Assembly: GCF_010389155.1 (NCBI RefSeq) | Contig: NC_057765.1 | Coordinates: forward strand, 620,001-684,000 | Origin: Erigeron canadensis | Taxonomy: Eukaryota > Streptophyta > Magnoliopsida > Asterales > Asteraceae | Length of the DNA stretch: 64,000 bases | Direction of reading: 5' to 3' | In this document: piece after piece, positions 24,351-34,784 of the stretch | Layout: every line of letters begins with the position of its first letter | Position numbering within the stretch: position 1 is the first letter of the stretch | The notes under the pieces: generated by a model | Databases searched by the model: none | What the model was told of the DNA's origin: nothing | The model's input: only the letters and a program-made list of their open reading frames with translations | Made by a program: the position numbers and the translations under genes

Positions 24351-25157
24351 TTAGGGCAATTTTTTCTGAGTGTGCCCATTTGCACGACAGAATTTACAAT
24401 GAAGTTTGCCACTCAAGGGATTAGAGCTAGAAGCAACTACACCAGGATTGGTCTTAGGGACTTTATTTGCATTCTTATTACCAGAATTACCAGATCTACC
24501 CTTCCTTTTCTTAGAATTAGCAGTGGTGGTAAGATGAACAGACTCAGGTTGTGCCAGTTTGAGGCGTTCCTCTTCTTGCACACACATCGAAATTAGATCA
24601 CTCGTTGACCACTTATCCTTCATAGCATTATAATTCACTTTGAAGGTGTCAAAACGAGCAGGTAAGGATGTCAATATGAAGTGCACAAGAAAGTTATCCG
24701 ACACTTCCATTTCAAGGCTCTTAAGCTTATTAGCTATGTCAGTCATCTTCATAATGTGTTCACGAACACCACTGCTACCATCATATTTCAGAGTAAGCAT
24801 TTGCAGCATCAAATTACTTGCCAGCACCTTCGATGATCCTTTGAAATGATCCTCTACAGATTTGAGGTATTCCTTCACCTTGTCAGAATCAGGAATTGCT
24901 CCTCGGATGCTGAGGTGGATTGTATTCTTGACCAGCATAAGTGATAAGCGATTCGCCTTTTCCCATCTATCATAAGCCGCCTTCTGCTCCCTAGTGGATT
25001 GCTCGGTAATGGCAGCAGGTTCATCCTGACGAATGGCAAGGTCATAATCTAACATGCCTAGAGTCAGCATTAGTTGATCCTTCCAAGAAGCATAGTTCGT
25101 GCCAGTGAGTGACTCAATGCCAAAGTTAGGTACTGACAGTGGAGATAAAGAGGATAT
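24351..25157 (-). pseudogene. copia gag, frameshifted
   Basis: Encodes the capsid/nucleocapsid part of the element, with the copia-type GAG core (TNYASWKDQ upstream of residue 1 of the first in-frame Met; SLMLVKNTI; LTSLPARFD) and a C-terminal basic, Ser-rich stretch leading into a CX2CX4H zinc knuckle. The frame reads back beyond the first Met (25,070) to at least 25,157, where an ATA stands where a start would be expected, so the original ATG seems lost. A run of six A residues (24,360-24,365, minus strand) carries one base too many and shifts the frame just before the last knuckle Cys. Confidence 0.9.
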
Positions 25158-25909
25158 GAATTTACGATACGAGTTAAAGAAGGTTATTTATAGTGACGTA
25201 GTTAGCTGTGCAAAGCGGACTAAGTGAGGTCTCTTAGAGTAATGGAACTAAATTAAGTATGCCTAATGTTCCTAAAGTTATAAGACTGTGACCATTATAT
25301 TAATGAAGCAAGTGATAAGTACGCTTATGATAAACACCAAAACCATAAGCTAAAATTAGGCTCCACTTAGATGTTACATCACCTTTGGGCAGAAATAACT
25401 AATATCTAAGCGAAAAACATGAGCTTTAGGTTCATGCAACACAACACTTATCTTTTGACCTTTGGGCACAAAGTTAAGCATCGTGTATATTATGCATGAA
25501 AAAGAGTTCCTTTGGTTACACATAACATATTAAATCACCTTTGGGCAGAATTAATACGCTAAGTGTTTATTATGCTAAAGGAAAAGAAAAACGCAACACG
25601 AGAATCATATTTGACCTTTGGGCACAAACAATGAAACCATGTATTAGTGCGAAGCCCCCAAGTATTACGGGGGTCCGGGGGCAGCGCCCCTGGAAGCGGG
25701 GTCCAAGGGGCGGCAGCCCCTGGCGGGGTCCAAGGGGCAGAGCCCCTGGCTGGGGTCGACCTTTGGGCACAAACAATGAAACCATGTCAGGCTTTTTATG
25801 ATCAAAATTATAACCAAAACCTTATTATCGTTTATTAAAATCACGTTTTTAATTTTATAAACCATTTTCGGTTTTAATAATAGTACGAATCAAGAAAACA
25901 TAAACCTTT
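25158..25909 (-). other. copia 5' leader with GC-rich and periodic repeats
   Basis: Non-coding stretch between the primer-binding site and gag. On the plus strand ACCTTTGGGCA occurs at 25,381, 25,458, 25,537, 25,614 and 25,759, the first four at 77-79-bp spacing. Between the last two lies a GC-rich array (25,670-25,757) of three 27-28-bp units that begin GGGGTCC and contain a near-palindrome of the form GGGGC...GCCCC. Such structures at the start of the genomic RNA could serve dimerisation or packaging; that is inference. Open frames here are translations of the array. Confidence 0.8.
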
Positions 25910-25921
25910 GCTCTGATGCCA
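25910..25921 (-). other. Primer-binding site, initiator tRNA-Met type
   Basis: The reverse complement TGGCATCAGAGC follows the 5' LTR after two bases. It matches the plant initiator tRNA-Met 3' end complement (TGGTATCAGAGC) except for one base. Confidence 0.9.
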
Positions 25922-25923
25922 GA

Positions 25924-26377
25924 TGTTGGAAAAATAATGATTCGTATTAATAAATATAATGAAAACATGATTAAGATTACTAACCTGAAGATCCTGTGGA
26001 ACCTGTTAGTTGATTCAGCATTCTTGCCATTGAGATTGGTTCCCAAATTAAGATGATTATAGATTAGATGGGGAAGAAGAGAAAACACACACACAAAATA
26101 ATGGTGGCCGTGATTAGTGATTCATTAGTCACTAATGATGATTAATTATGTTATATTTATATATATATAACATTTACACTTAGCCCCCTTGGTGTTTTAT
26201 GTAATGTGTATTATTAGTCTCTTTAATTCTAATCACCTAATGGGAAACCCTATATTATGTCATTAATAGTAAATACGTCCATCGTATATTTACCGACATA
26301 AGGATTTCATTTATTTGTCAATTATCATATCGGACTGATATATGATCGGTGAAGGTCACAACTACGTGAGTCCAACA
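25924..26377 (-). repeat. 5' LTR of the copia element
   Basis: 454 bp, in element orientation TGTTGGACTCACG...CCAACA. It should contain the element promoter; a TATATATATAAATATAA stretch on the minus strand (about 26,153-26,170) is a plausible TATA region. It differs from the 3' LTR at only a few positions. Confidence 0.95.
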
Positions 26378-26382
26378 GAAAC

Positions 26383-27147
26383 CGGCCACACCCTGGCAAC
26401 AATTGGCTGATCATCCACCATAAGAAATTAATTAATCACTTAATTTGGGATTGGATGTAGAAAATAAGCCATTCCAGCTAGGTAGTGATCAACTGTTTCG
26501 ACAGATTGATGATTTTTTTTTTTATAAAAAAAGATACATACATATATATATACACTTAACATATGAGTATATGGTTGTGAAAAATCAAGATAGAAAAAAA
26601 AAAAAAAAAAGCTCAGGTAGCTAGCATGCGTAGACAACATAAAAAAGTTGACAAATGTCGTCTGTTGCTACTAATAAAAACACATCAAATGGTGGATCAT
26701 GTGAACGTAGTCTATCACAATGATACATATATGTGTGGCTCCAACATTATCTAATCTAATCAAATATATATTTCATGTTTTTTTGCAACTGGCACAAATT
26801 TTAGAATTTTGCAGATAGGGTTTGTCAATATATATTAGGGTTGTGTGGCTTCTTTTTTGCCTTTAAACTTGTTCGTTGGTTGATATGCAATACTCACACA
26901 AAATACCTAATATTAACACACATATCTACATCTATTCTATCTATCCCTTTATATATGTATAGACATATATATTAATTATCTTTCTTTGACGAACTCATGT
27001 GAAGGCCCTTATTAGCGCTAATTAAACAAAGAGAGTTTCCGCATTTTAGCCCCCCCGTGCATTTGCTTTGTAGTTAGCTACTCTTTCTGCAAAGCGTAGT
27101 ACTTTACCGATCACTTTGTGTCGTTTTATCACTGGATATATATATAG
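26383..27147 (+). promoter_or_regulatory. Upstream region of the GATA gene
   Basis: This 765-bp stretch between the copia insertion and the GATA start codon contains no gene. It probably holds the GATA promoter. Several TATATATA runs occur (for example about 26,950-26,970 and 27,137-27,146), so I cannot single out a TATA box. The copia element sits only ~770 bp upstream of the start codon, close enough to influence expression; this is inference. Confidence 0.4.
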
Positions 27148-28715
27148 ATGACTCCAATTTACTTGAAGACGTTGTCCAATGATCAATATATAGAACACCA
27201 ATTCCTTAGCCCTCGCGATCATCTCAATGAAAACCAATTCTTGAGCCCTAATTCACAAGCTTCATCGTCTTCGGATTCTCTCACTTGCCATCTTTTCTTA
27301 AACTCTTCTACTACTCATGATCATCAAGATGGTACTTTCAATCTAGAATCACATCCATCACAAGATAAGGTAACCATATTTAATGGGATAAAAAAAAAAA
27401 TTGAGCTGTTTTTTTATGTGTTTAGTGATGACATGATTTTGATTAAACGTTAATTATTGATCTTTTTTTTTTAATTTAAATTTAATTAAACGAAGAATTT
27501 TTTTTCATGGCTAGCTTTTTGTGTGATACGTGAGTTAAGAATCTCAAAAAATTATCCAAGGGTTGTTTGATCACTTATTATAAACTGTTGATTCTTTGTA
27601 GGATGTTAATTTCGGATCACAAGCATGCGACGATCATCATGTAGAAAGCCATGATGAAAGAGGAAGAAGCATTAAGACTAGTGGGCTTAAATTTTCTTTG
27701 TGGAAGAATGAAACTTATGATCATCATATGAATGAAGAAAATCAAGTTAGGTGGATGTCTTCGAAGATGAGAGTAATGCTTCGAATGAAGAAAACCAACC
27801 CAATGACGACGGAAAACACCTTGCAGCCATCCAGCGGAGAACTGAAGCTTGAAGATCATAAAGAACCAACATCATTTCCAATAATGGGAGAAACCACAAA
27901 CTCAAACTCAATCAATAATAATAGCACTTGCTACAACATCCCCATGAGGTCTTGTTCCGATTGCAATACCACGAAGACTCCTCTATGGCGAAGTGGACCT
28001 CAAGGCCCTAAGGTACGCGCGCACATATATAATTCAAGCTGATCTTAATACTTACAACACCAACCAACCTAGCTAGCTAGCTACTAGTTAATGTAGCCAG
28101 TAATTTAAAAAAAAAAAAAAGGTGAAAATTATAAGCTAGATATGATATATATCATTTTAGGGACAAAGGTTATATATTTATTGAATCAAATACTAAATTA
28201 TCCAAAAGAAACACCAAATTAAAATGAATTGAGATCTATCAAAATGCCCATTTTTCAATTCACTCTTTTAACTATATATAATCTTCTAACGTACATGAAT
28301 TTCCATGATCTTTTGTGTTTAGTCACTCTGCAATGCATGTGGGATCCGGCAACGGAAAGCACGTAAGGCAATGGCTCTGGCGTCGGCGGCGGCAGAAGAA
28401 ACAAATAATGTTTTCAGTGATACACCAACATCATCATCATCACTAAAAGCTACTACAAAGATTCTGCATAAAGATCACAAAAAAACAAACAACATTGGGC
28501 ATGCTACAAAGTTCAAGAAAACACAATACTCCAAGCAAATAAACAAGACGAAACAATTTCAATCTTCGTCGTCTCCAGCAAGAAAACACTGTGTCGAAGA
28601 CTTCTTAGTAAGCTTAAGAAAAAGCTTGGCATTTCATGGTGTGTTTCCACATGACGAGAAGGAAGCTGCGATCTTGTTGATGGCACTCTCTTGTGGTTAT
28701 GCTTGTCGTTCATAA
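27148..28715 (+). CDS. B-class GATA transcription factor with LLM domain
   Basis: Three exons by GT-AG signals and frame: 27,148-27,369, 27,602-28,012 and 28,323-28,715, giving 341 residues with phase-0 junctions. The single zinc finger CX2C-X18-CX2C (Cys 192, 195, 214, 217) spans the second intron, which falls just after GPQGPK, a position typical of plant GATA factors. It is followed by a basic tail (GIRQRKARKA). The C-terminus ends LLMALSCGYACRS (329-341), the LLM motif of the GNC/CGA1 (GATA21/22) subgroup. In Arabidopsis these nuclear proteins promote greening and chloroplast development and respond to cytokinin and light. The N-terminal half is Ser/Asn/His-rich and probably disordered. 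Which paralogue it corresponds to cannot be decided here. Confidence 0.93.
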
Positions 28716-29860
28716 CATCTCTTTTAATTTAAAAGAAAAAACTTTTTCATAATCGGAAGCAATTTTGTTTACATTTAATATTATTAATTTCATAAAATAT
28801 ATTTTTCAAGTGAGCTATATATATATATATAGCTATAGCTATTCAAAAGTGTAATAGTTTTTTTGTTTAATCAAGGTAAGATAGGTTGTTTAAGTTAACT
28901 AGAGTATAATTGCATTATTGTGATATAATTAAGAACTTTGAGAGAGATTTGATAATAATTCCAAAATGTGGAATAATAATTGATTAGTGTGTGTAAACCA
29001 ATATATATGTTTTGTAAGATTGAGAAAATAAAACTGTTTGAAGATCAATTGATGTTTATTTGTTTTATTAGTCATGTGATGATCAAATATATATATAGCT
29101 TTACTCATTCATTTCATTGTCTTTTATTTCGCTAAGCCATTCAAAACATATATCCCTTAGCTAGCTACCTAGGCTGCTTGAAACCTAAACAGGGAATGGA
29201 GGTCACTATATATATCATATTCACATATTGCATGCATTAATTAAAAACATTAATATTAACCTAATGAACAATCGTATGTTAATCGGGATTATTTTAACAC
29301 AAAACAATAGGATGTGAAGATCAACATATATGTGTGTGTGTTGGGGGTGAGGGCAAATATATATGGCAGCACGACGGAGTAGTGATGTGTGCAGAAAGGT
29401 ACATGCATGAAGAACTTCCTTTTCAAGAGCATTAAAAGGAACACCAATTGAGCCTATTAATTTGTACTAGAATTTATTAGAGCTTACTAGAATTTGACCT
29501 TTGAAAGTTTAAGTTTACAAAATCATATGATAAACGAATGATGTTTTCTCTATCTAAATCATCCGCTGAATATAGGAAACAACTAGACCAATATTCAATA
29601 CTAGACACATGATTTACAATATGTTTAATATTAAATATTCATACATTTAATTCATAAAAACCTATAATTTTGAAGATATACGATTCTAAGTGTTATACTT
29701 TGCAAGTTGTGGTATAATAATCACAGGTTCGTTACTGTAATTATTAGCTGAGACATATTGATGGAATTGTTTGCCGTAGTCATTCCACAAGACACATGCT
29801 ACAATAATTTACCTATTATAGAACTTTTTTTGAAACCCATTACACTCATAATGTGATATT
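28716..29860. other. 3' flank of the GATA gene, no gene seen
   Basis: AT-rich sequence with several TATATA runs. The GATA 3' untranslated region probably ends in the first 350 bp (AATAAAA near 29,027). I find no gene or identifiable element in the remainder. Confidence 0.45.
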
Positions 29861-30545
29861 ATTATGAAAATAATTAAGAATTAGAATATAAATATACTTG
29901 TAATCATGTACTTAACATATATTCAAATATATGTATTAGATTGTGATGCAGACCCATATACGAATAGGCTTATTTTCAATCGAATGTTCTATGATAATTA
30001 GATAACAATTATGAAAAATAATAAAGAATGAAGATATAAACATACTTGTAATTATTGTGTACTTAACATTCAAGTATATGTATTTGATCGTGATGTGAGC
30101 GCATACACAAATAGGTTTATTTTCAATTGCATATCCTATAATAATTAAATAACAATTAGGATTGTCATCATATTCTTTGATAACAATTAGGAATCGTGAT
30201 TAGAGTGACAATTGAATGTTTAAAAAACTAAATATAAATACTTTTTATAGCTTTTTTAAAAATATTTCTCAAGTTGATAGTTAAAAATAAATATAAATTA
30301 AGTATTCAGGGCTAAAAACTGTAAATTATGGATGGAAAACAAAAAAAAAGTGTAAATTAATGAGACTTTTTTCTATAAATTAATATAAATATTAATAACA
30401 ATTAAGACTCTTGATTTGAGTGATAATTGAAACTTTAAAAAACTAAATATAATAACTTTTTTTAAAAAAATTCTTAAGTTGATGGTTAAAAATAAATATA
30501 AATTAGGTATTCGGGGCTAAAAACTGTAAATTATTGATAAAATAT
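29861..30545. repeat. Two successive local tandem duplications
   Basis: Unit A (29,861-30,007) and unit B (30,008 to about 30,150) share ATTATGAAAA, ATATACTTGTAAT, CTTAACAT and AGGCTTATTTTCAAT with moderate divergence, period 147 bp. They are followed by a second pair starting at 30,181 and 30,396 (TAACAATTA, AAAAAACTAAATATAA, GGGCTAAAAACTGTAAATTA), period about 215 bp because of an insertion. Non-coding and AT-rich; origin unknown. Confidence 0.65.
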
Positions 30546-30929
30546 ATTTGGATAATGATATATTAATATAATAATATATTTGGATAATGATTATTAGAAT
30601 TTTTAATTTATAGTTAATCTAAATGATAACATAACACTGAGAGTTAATTTGATTAAATTAAGCGATTAGATTGGTTAATAAGTCATTAGTTCAACTGTCT
30701 TATCTATAACCCCTTATTGACCTCTCATATTTTAGGAAATTCAACACCTTTTTATACCCAAAATACCCTTATTTCTTAATCTTAATTCCCTTATACACAT
30801 AATCTATATTTTTATACTATTTAATAAATAAACAACTCTCTCTTTAAAAGTTATGAAGGAATTATCTAAAATAGAATTAATGATTAAATTACAATATTTA
30901 TCCAAAAAATCTCCATTATTTTTTACATC

Positions 30930-31030
30930 AATTATTTACACCACTGGACGCGCCTTCACCACCAACAGTCGCCCCCACCACCACACCTTTCCGCCATAAC
31001 CACCGCCGCATTGCGCGGATACCGTGCTAG
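30930..31030 (+). mobile_element. Non-autonomous Helitron-like 3' end
   Basis: TTTTACATCAATTATTTACACC leads to a CACC-rich stretch and a GC hairpin at 31,003-31,018 (CCGC.GC, loop ATT, GCGCGG), then an 8-nt spacer ATACCGTG and CTAG (31,027-31,030) followed by T. Hairpin, short spacer, CTRR and a T flank are the Helitron 3' signature. The 5' end was not found. Related ends lie near 14,745 (minus) and 19,000. Confidence 0.55.
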
Positions 31031-31055
31031 TAGTATATATTAAGATTAAGATTAT

Positions 31056-31764
31056 CAAGTTATCTCATTTGTCATTACAAAACTATTATCCCGGCTATAT
31101 ATCACCATAAATGATTGTAGTTTAAGGGAAAAGATATATTCAGTTTAATGGCATCTCTTTAATTAGTTTAATCCATCTTAACATTTAATCACTAGAGTAT
31201 AAAATAAGTAGATGAGAGGTATCATTGTGTACGTCAATAGCCCAGTGGTATCGCAAGTCCCTTTACTGAGAGCTTGATCCAGGGAGACTGGGTTCGAGTC
31301 TTAGGGGCAAAGGTTTACTCTAATAAGTTTTTGTATTGTTTGGAGGATTAATTATTAGGGATTTTTTCATCTGATCTCTGGAATGACATTCGTCTCTCAA
31401 AATGGCCATTCAAGTTATCTCATTTGTCATTACAAAACTATTATCCCGGCTATATATCACCATAATTGATTGTAGTTTAAGGGAAAAGATATATTCAGTT
31501 TAATGGCATTTGTTTAATTAGTTTAATCCATCTTAATATTTAATCACTAGAGTATAAAATAAGTAGATGGGAGGTATCATTGTGTACGTCAATAGCCCAG
31601 TGGTATCGCAAGTCCCTTTACTGAGAGCTTGATCCAGGGAGACTGGGTTCGAGTCTTAGGAGTAAAGGTTTACTCTAATAAATTTTTGTATTGTTTGGAG
31701 GATTAATTATTAAGGGTTTTTTCATCTGATCTCTAGAATGACATTCGTCTCTCAAAATAGCCAT
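31056..31764 (+). repeat. 355-bp tandem duplication holding a SINE-like unit
   Basis: Two copies, 31,056-31,410 and 31,411-31,764, differ at only a few positions by eye. Each contains AGCCCAGTGGTATCGCAAG (A-box-like) and GGGTTCGAGTCTTAGG (B-box-like), then a T-rich tail region ending TCTCTCAAAATGGCCAT. The tRNA-like part suggests a SINE, duplicated together with its left flank. The low divergence means the duplication is younger than the insertion. Confidence 0.75.
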
Positions 31765-32142
31765 ATATAGAGACTAACTATTGTAGATGAGGGACTTTGC
31801 CATAGAATTTTATATTAAAAAAAAAAGTAAATGAGAGGAAAAAATAGAAAAGATAGTATATATCTTTTAAACTAGTAACGGCTGTATATATCCGTACGTA
31901 CGTGATGAAATGAACTTGTGGACTTTGACTTTCAAAGTGTAGGTTGAGAAGGAAAAAAAAAAGAAAAAAAAAAAAAAGAGAGAACAAATTAAACAAAAAG
32001 TTATGATTTTTGTATGCGCGTATCTCTCATAAAGTCATAACTTGATGTGCCTCGATCGGGTCACTGACATATACAAAATTATCTGTCTCAGAGATGCCAG
32101 TAATTAATCACATATATATACACACAATGCATGCATGTCTTA

Positions 32143-32811
32143 GAGGGGTGGGAGTGGTTGTGGGGAAGTGTGCGGGGAACCCCGGTACCGCGCGGACACA
32201 CTGCCACCGGTAGCTCGGGGTGGGGTGAAAGGGATGAATTTTGAGGTAGTCTCACCGAGGAGAGAGAAACGCGAGTGTGGGCCTGCAACGGTGATTTCCT
32301 TCTCTTTTTACTATTCTTTTAAAATTTTTATTAATATATATAGACTAGTTTGCAGTTTCATACATATATATACATGATGTATGTATATGTATATACATAT
32401 GTAGGAGACAGTGGGCAAGGGGCAGGGGCACACCACTTCCAATTTTTTTTAATTTTTTATAATTATTTATTTATATATTTAGCCCTTATAGTTTTGACAT
32501 ATGAAAACTTATTACATGTATTTATTATTGTTTACGGTTTAGTCCTTCTCTCCTTTTTTTAGTTTTTCTTTCAACAATATATATGTATGTTTTTATTTAT
32601 TAATATATTTTTTAATTTTATATAGTTCGTGATTTTATTGTGGAGTAAAACTAAATGAAAATAAAAAAGATGATGTGGAAATTGGGGTTGGGGTGAGTGG
32701 CGCCACCATTTGGGGTGAATTGGTAAAGTTTGAGGTGGAGATTTTTTATTGAAAGATGATGATGTGGAAATTTGGGGAAGATTGGGTTTAGGGTAACCAC
32801 TCTCACCCCCC
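32143..32811. mobile_element. PIF/Harbinger-like (Tourist-type) element
   Basis: A 669-bp segment flanked by TTA on both sides (32,140-32,142 and 32,812-32,814). It starts GAGGGGTGGGAGTGGTTG and ends with the complement of GGGGGGTGAGAGTGGTTA, giving ~18-bp imperfect terminal inverted repeats. A 3-bp TTA duplication with G-rich ends is typical of Tourist-like MITEs mobilised by PIF/Harbinger transposases. No transposase is encoded. The short open frames inside are spurious. Confidence 0.75.
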
Positions 32812-32814
32812 TTA

Positions 32815-33757
32815 TGTCTATAATTAAATATCCTTTGTCTTTCATTTTGTGTATTTCTATAGTTTGTATATACTATATATATACTGTATTATTATTATTT
32901 TTTTGTAAAGTATATATATACTGTATTTAGTTATCCTAGCTAATTCAGTAACTTGTTTGTAAAGCTAGCCTCCTTTCTTTTTTATATTACGAGTATTATT
33001 TTAGAGCTAATTTATGATTTTTTTTTTTTAACCACCTATATATTGATCCAAAGCGTTTTTGCCTAGCCATGTTAATTTTATATTAATACTGTCTTATAAA
33101 TGTTGTTGCCATGTTAAATTTTTGCTACCGCGTTATAAGAATGATACATTAATGTTATTGCTATTTGCCAATACTTTACGAATAATTGTTGAAAAAAAGA
33201 TAACTGTAAGGTTGAAATCATCTGTTAATATAGAGAGCTTACTTTCAGGTTTTATCTTAAAAAAAAAAAATATCTGCCATTTATAATGAATGAGGATCAA
33301 ACTTTTAACCTCAACAATCTCATAGAACAAAATTACTTATTCTATTAATAATTATGAGATATATAAATGTTAATGTCTACAGGTAAGAAAATCAATTGAA
33401 TGGTTAACGATCTAAGTTTAAACGACTTTACAATTTTACATACAGTATTAAGTTTATATCTCATTATTTGATTAGATGGTAACTTAAAAATTGGTCACAT
33501 ATAGCCTTCATTTTTGCTGCATAAATTCAAGTAAAAAAAAAATCTTTTTTTTTTTTTTTTAATTTAATAACTTGAATTAACAAAATATTTTAGAAGAAAG
33601 AAAAATAGAAAAGCAAATGTAATGTAAACGTAAATAGACCCGTATTAAACAAAGTTGAAATGGGCTTTAAATAAGAAGAAACCCAAACCCAGCCCACGTG
33701 AAAGAGAAAGATACAGAGTCAGTGGTCAAGTCGTTGACGGAAGAAACCGAGAATTCA
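32815..33757. other. Gene-free region upstream of the small membrane protein gene
   Basis: AT-rich, with poly-T and poly-A runs (about 33,541-33,560). No gene or identifiable element. The last 150 bp probably hold the promoter of the downstream gene; no clear TATA box can be singled out. Confidence 0.4.
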
Positions 33758-34784
33758 ATGGTAAGATCTCAGCCGCCGTCGCCGTCGCCACCGCCACAGC
33801 CACCAAAAGAAGCAGTAATTCGTGGGTATAAATTTGCTTGGCGTGTTCTTCTTATTTCTAACCTTGCTCTTGGAGGTCCGTCCTTTTTATTTCTTCTTTC
33901 TTATTTTAAGTTGGCCCCTTTTCTTGGCTTATTTTTTAACTTAATTTCAAAATAAGCAAATAAGTTTGAAAATAAGGAAAGCCTTACGCCCCCTAATTAC
34001 TCTCTCACTATGTTAATGTGTAATTATTTGTACATAATTACTTACATATATATATATATATATATATTGATCATGTTAATCACATTACATTGTACACAAA
34101 TTTAAAGGGTTTTTTCCTATAGTTTTGTAATTGGTTGATATGGTGCAATTTTTCTAAGGAAAATGATCGAAAGGCCTTGATCTTGGAACAAAGTTGGTCT
34201 ATCTTAGGTCAATGTTTTGGGCTTATGTAAACCACTACCAAGGTCAGCCATCCCCGTAAGTTGAACAGACAAAACCTCATTTATTTACCGTTTTAGGCCT
34301 ATGTATCTTTACTTTTTGAAATTTAATCTACAGTAATAATGTGCGTATGTTGATTTGCAAGATTTTTAATCTTTTGACAATTCTGGTCAGGTTAGTTAAC
34401 AAAATTGAAAATAATCAAAAGAATTATGCGAGTACGAAATAAGATTAGGACTCGAATTGATTTTAAACATCAGTTACTTAAGACTGCTGTCGCAATTTCC
34501 ATGCCGACTTAAGCTTCCAAACAAGACATCTTGCTGAATGCTAAGAGATCACGGCAAAAATTAAACTTTAGTATGTTTGTAATTATTTTGCAGCTTACAT
34601 ATTTACCAGGCCTAGAAAAAAAGAAACAGCAAAGAAAGGCAAGAAGCATACTGAACTTCCTTCTGCTCCTGAGATAAAAACCATTCCTGATTCTGAAGGA
34701 TTTGCCGCTACACCTGGCTATGAACCTGAGAAAATGCAGGTGCCGATTCCTGAAAATCGATGGTCAAAACCTTTCAAATGGTAG
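33758..34784 (+). CDS. Small single-pass membrane protein, unknown function
   Basis: Two exons: 33,758-33,875 and 34,594-34,784 (donor GAG|GTCCGT, acceptor TTTTGCAG|CT), 102 residues. The N-terminus is Pro/Ser-rich (PPSPSPPPQPP). Residues about 28-43 are hydrophobic (WRVLLISNLALGAYIF) and should form one membrane helix, followed by a very basic segment (RPRKKETAKKGKKH) that would stay on the cytosolic or matrix side. The C-terminal part is acidic/Pro-containing and ends FKW. I do not recognise a named family. The helix split exactly by the intron and the clean junction argue for a real gene. If unspliced, the frame runs only to 33,955. A longer C-terminus in relatives is possible, so the stop may be premature. 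Confidence 0.65.

Larger units (their letters stand above)
20245..26382 (-). mobile_element. Complete Ty1/copia LTR retrotransposon
   Basis: The element proper is 20,250-26,377 on the minus strand, flanked by a perfect 5-bp target duplication GAAAC (20,245-20,249 and 26,378-26,382). In element order it has a 5' LTR (25,924-26,377), an initiator-Met primer-binding site, a ~770-bp leader with unusual GC-rich repeats, gag, a protease/integrase/reverse transcriptase/RNase H polyprotein, a polypurine tract and a 3' LTR (20,250-20,705). Integrase before reverse transcriptase places it in copia. The LTRs differ by six substitutions and one 2-bp indel by eye (about 1.3 percent), so insertion is fairly recent. 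Three small coding lesions make it non-autonomous as assembled. Confidence 0.96.

Noticed and set aside
25541..25838. Gly/Pro/Arg-rich open frames on both strands in the copia leader
   Set aside because: They are shadows of the GC-rich repeat array, open on both strands because of its palindromic units.
34742..34784. GTGCCG after ATGCAG as an alternative donor in the small membrane protein gene
   Set aside because: No downstream exon continuing the frame could be found, so I kept the simple stop at 34,784.
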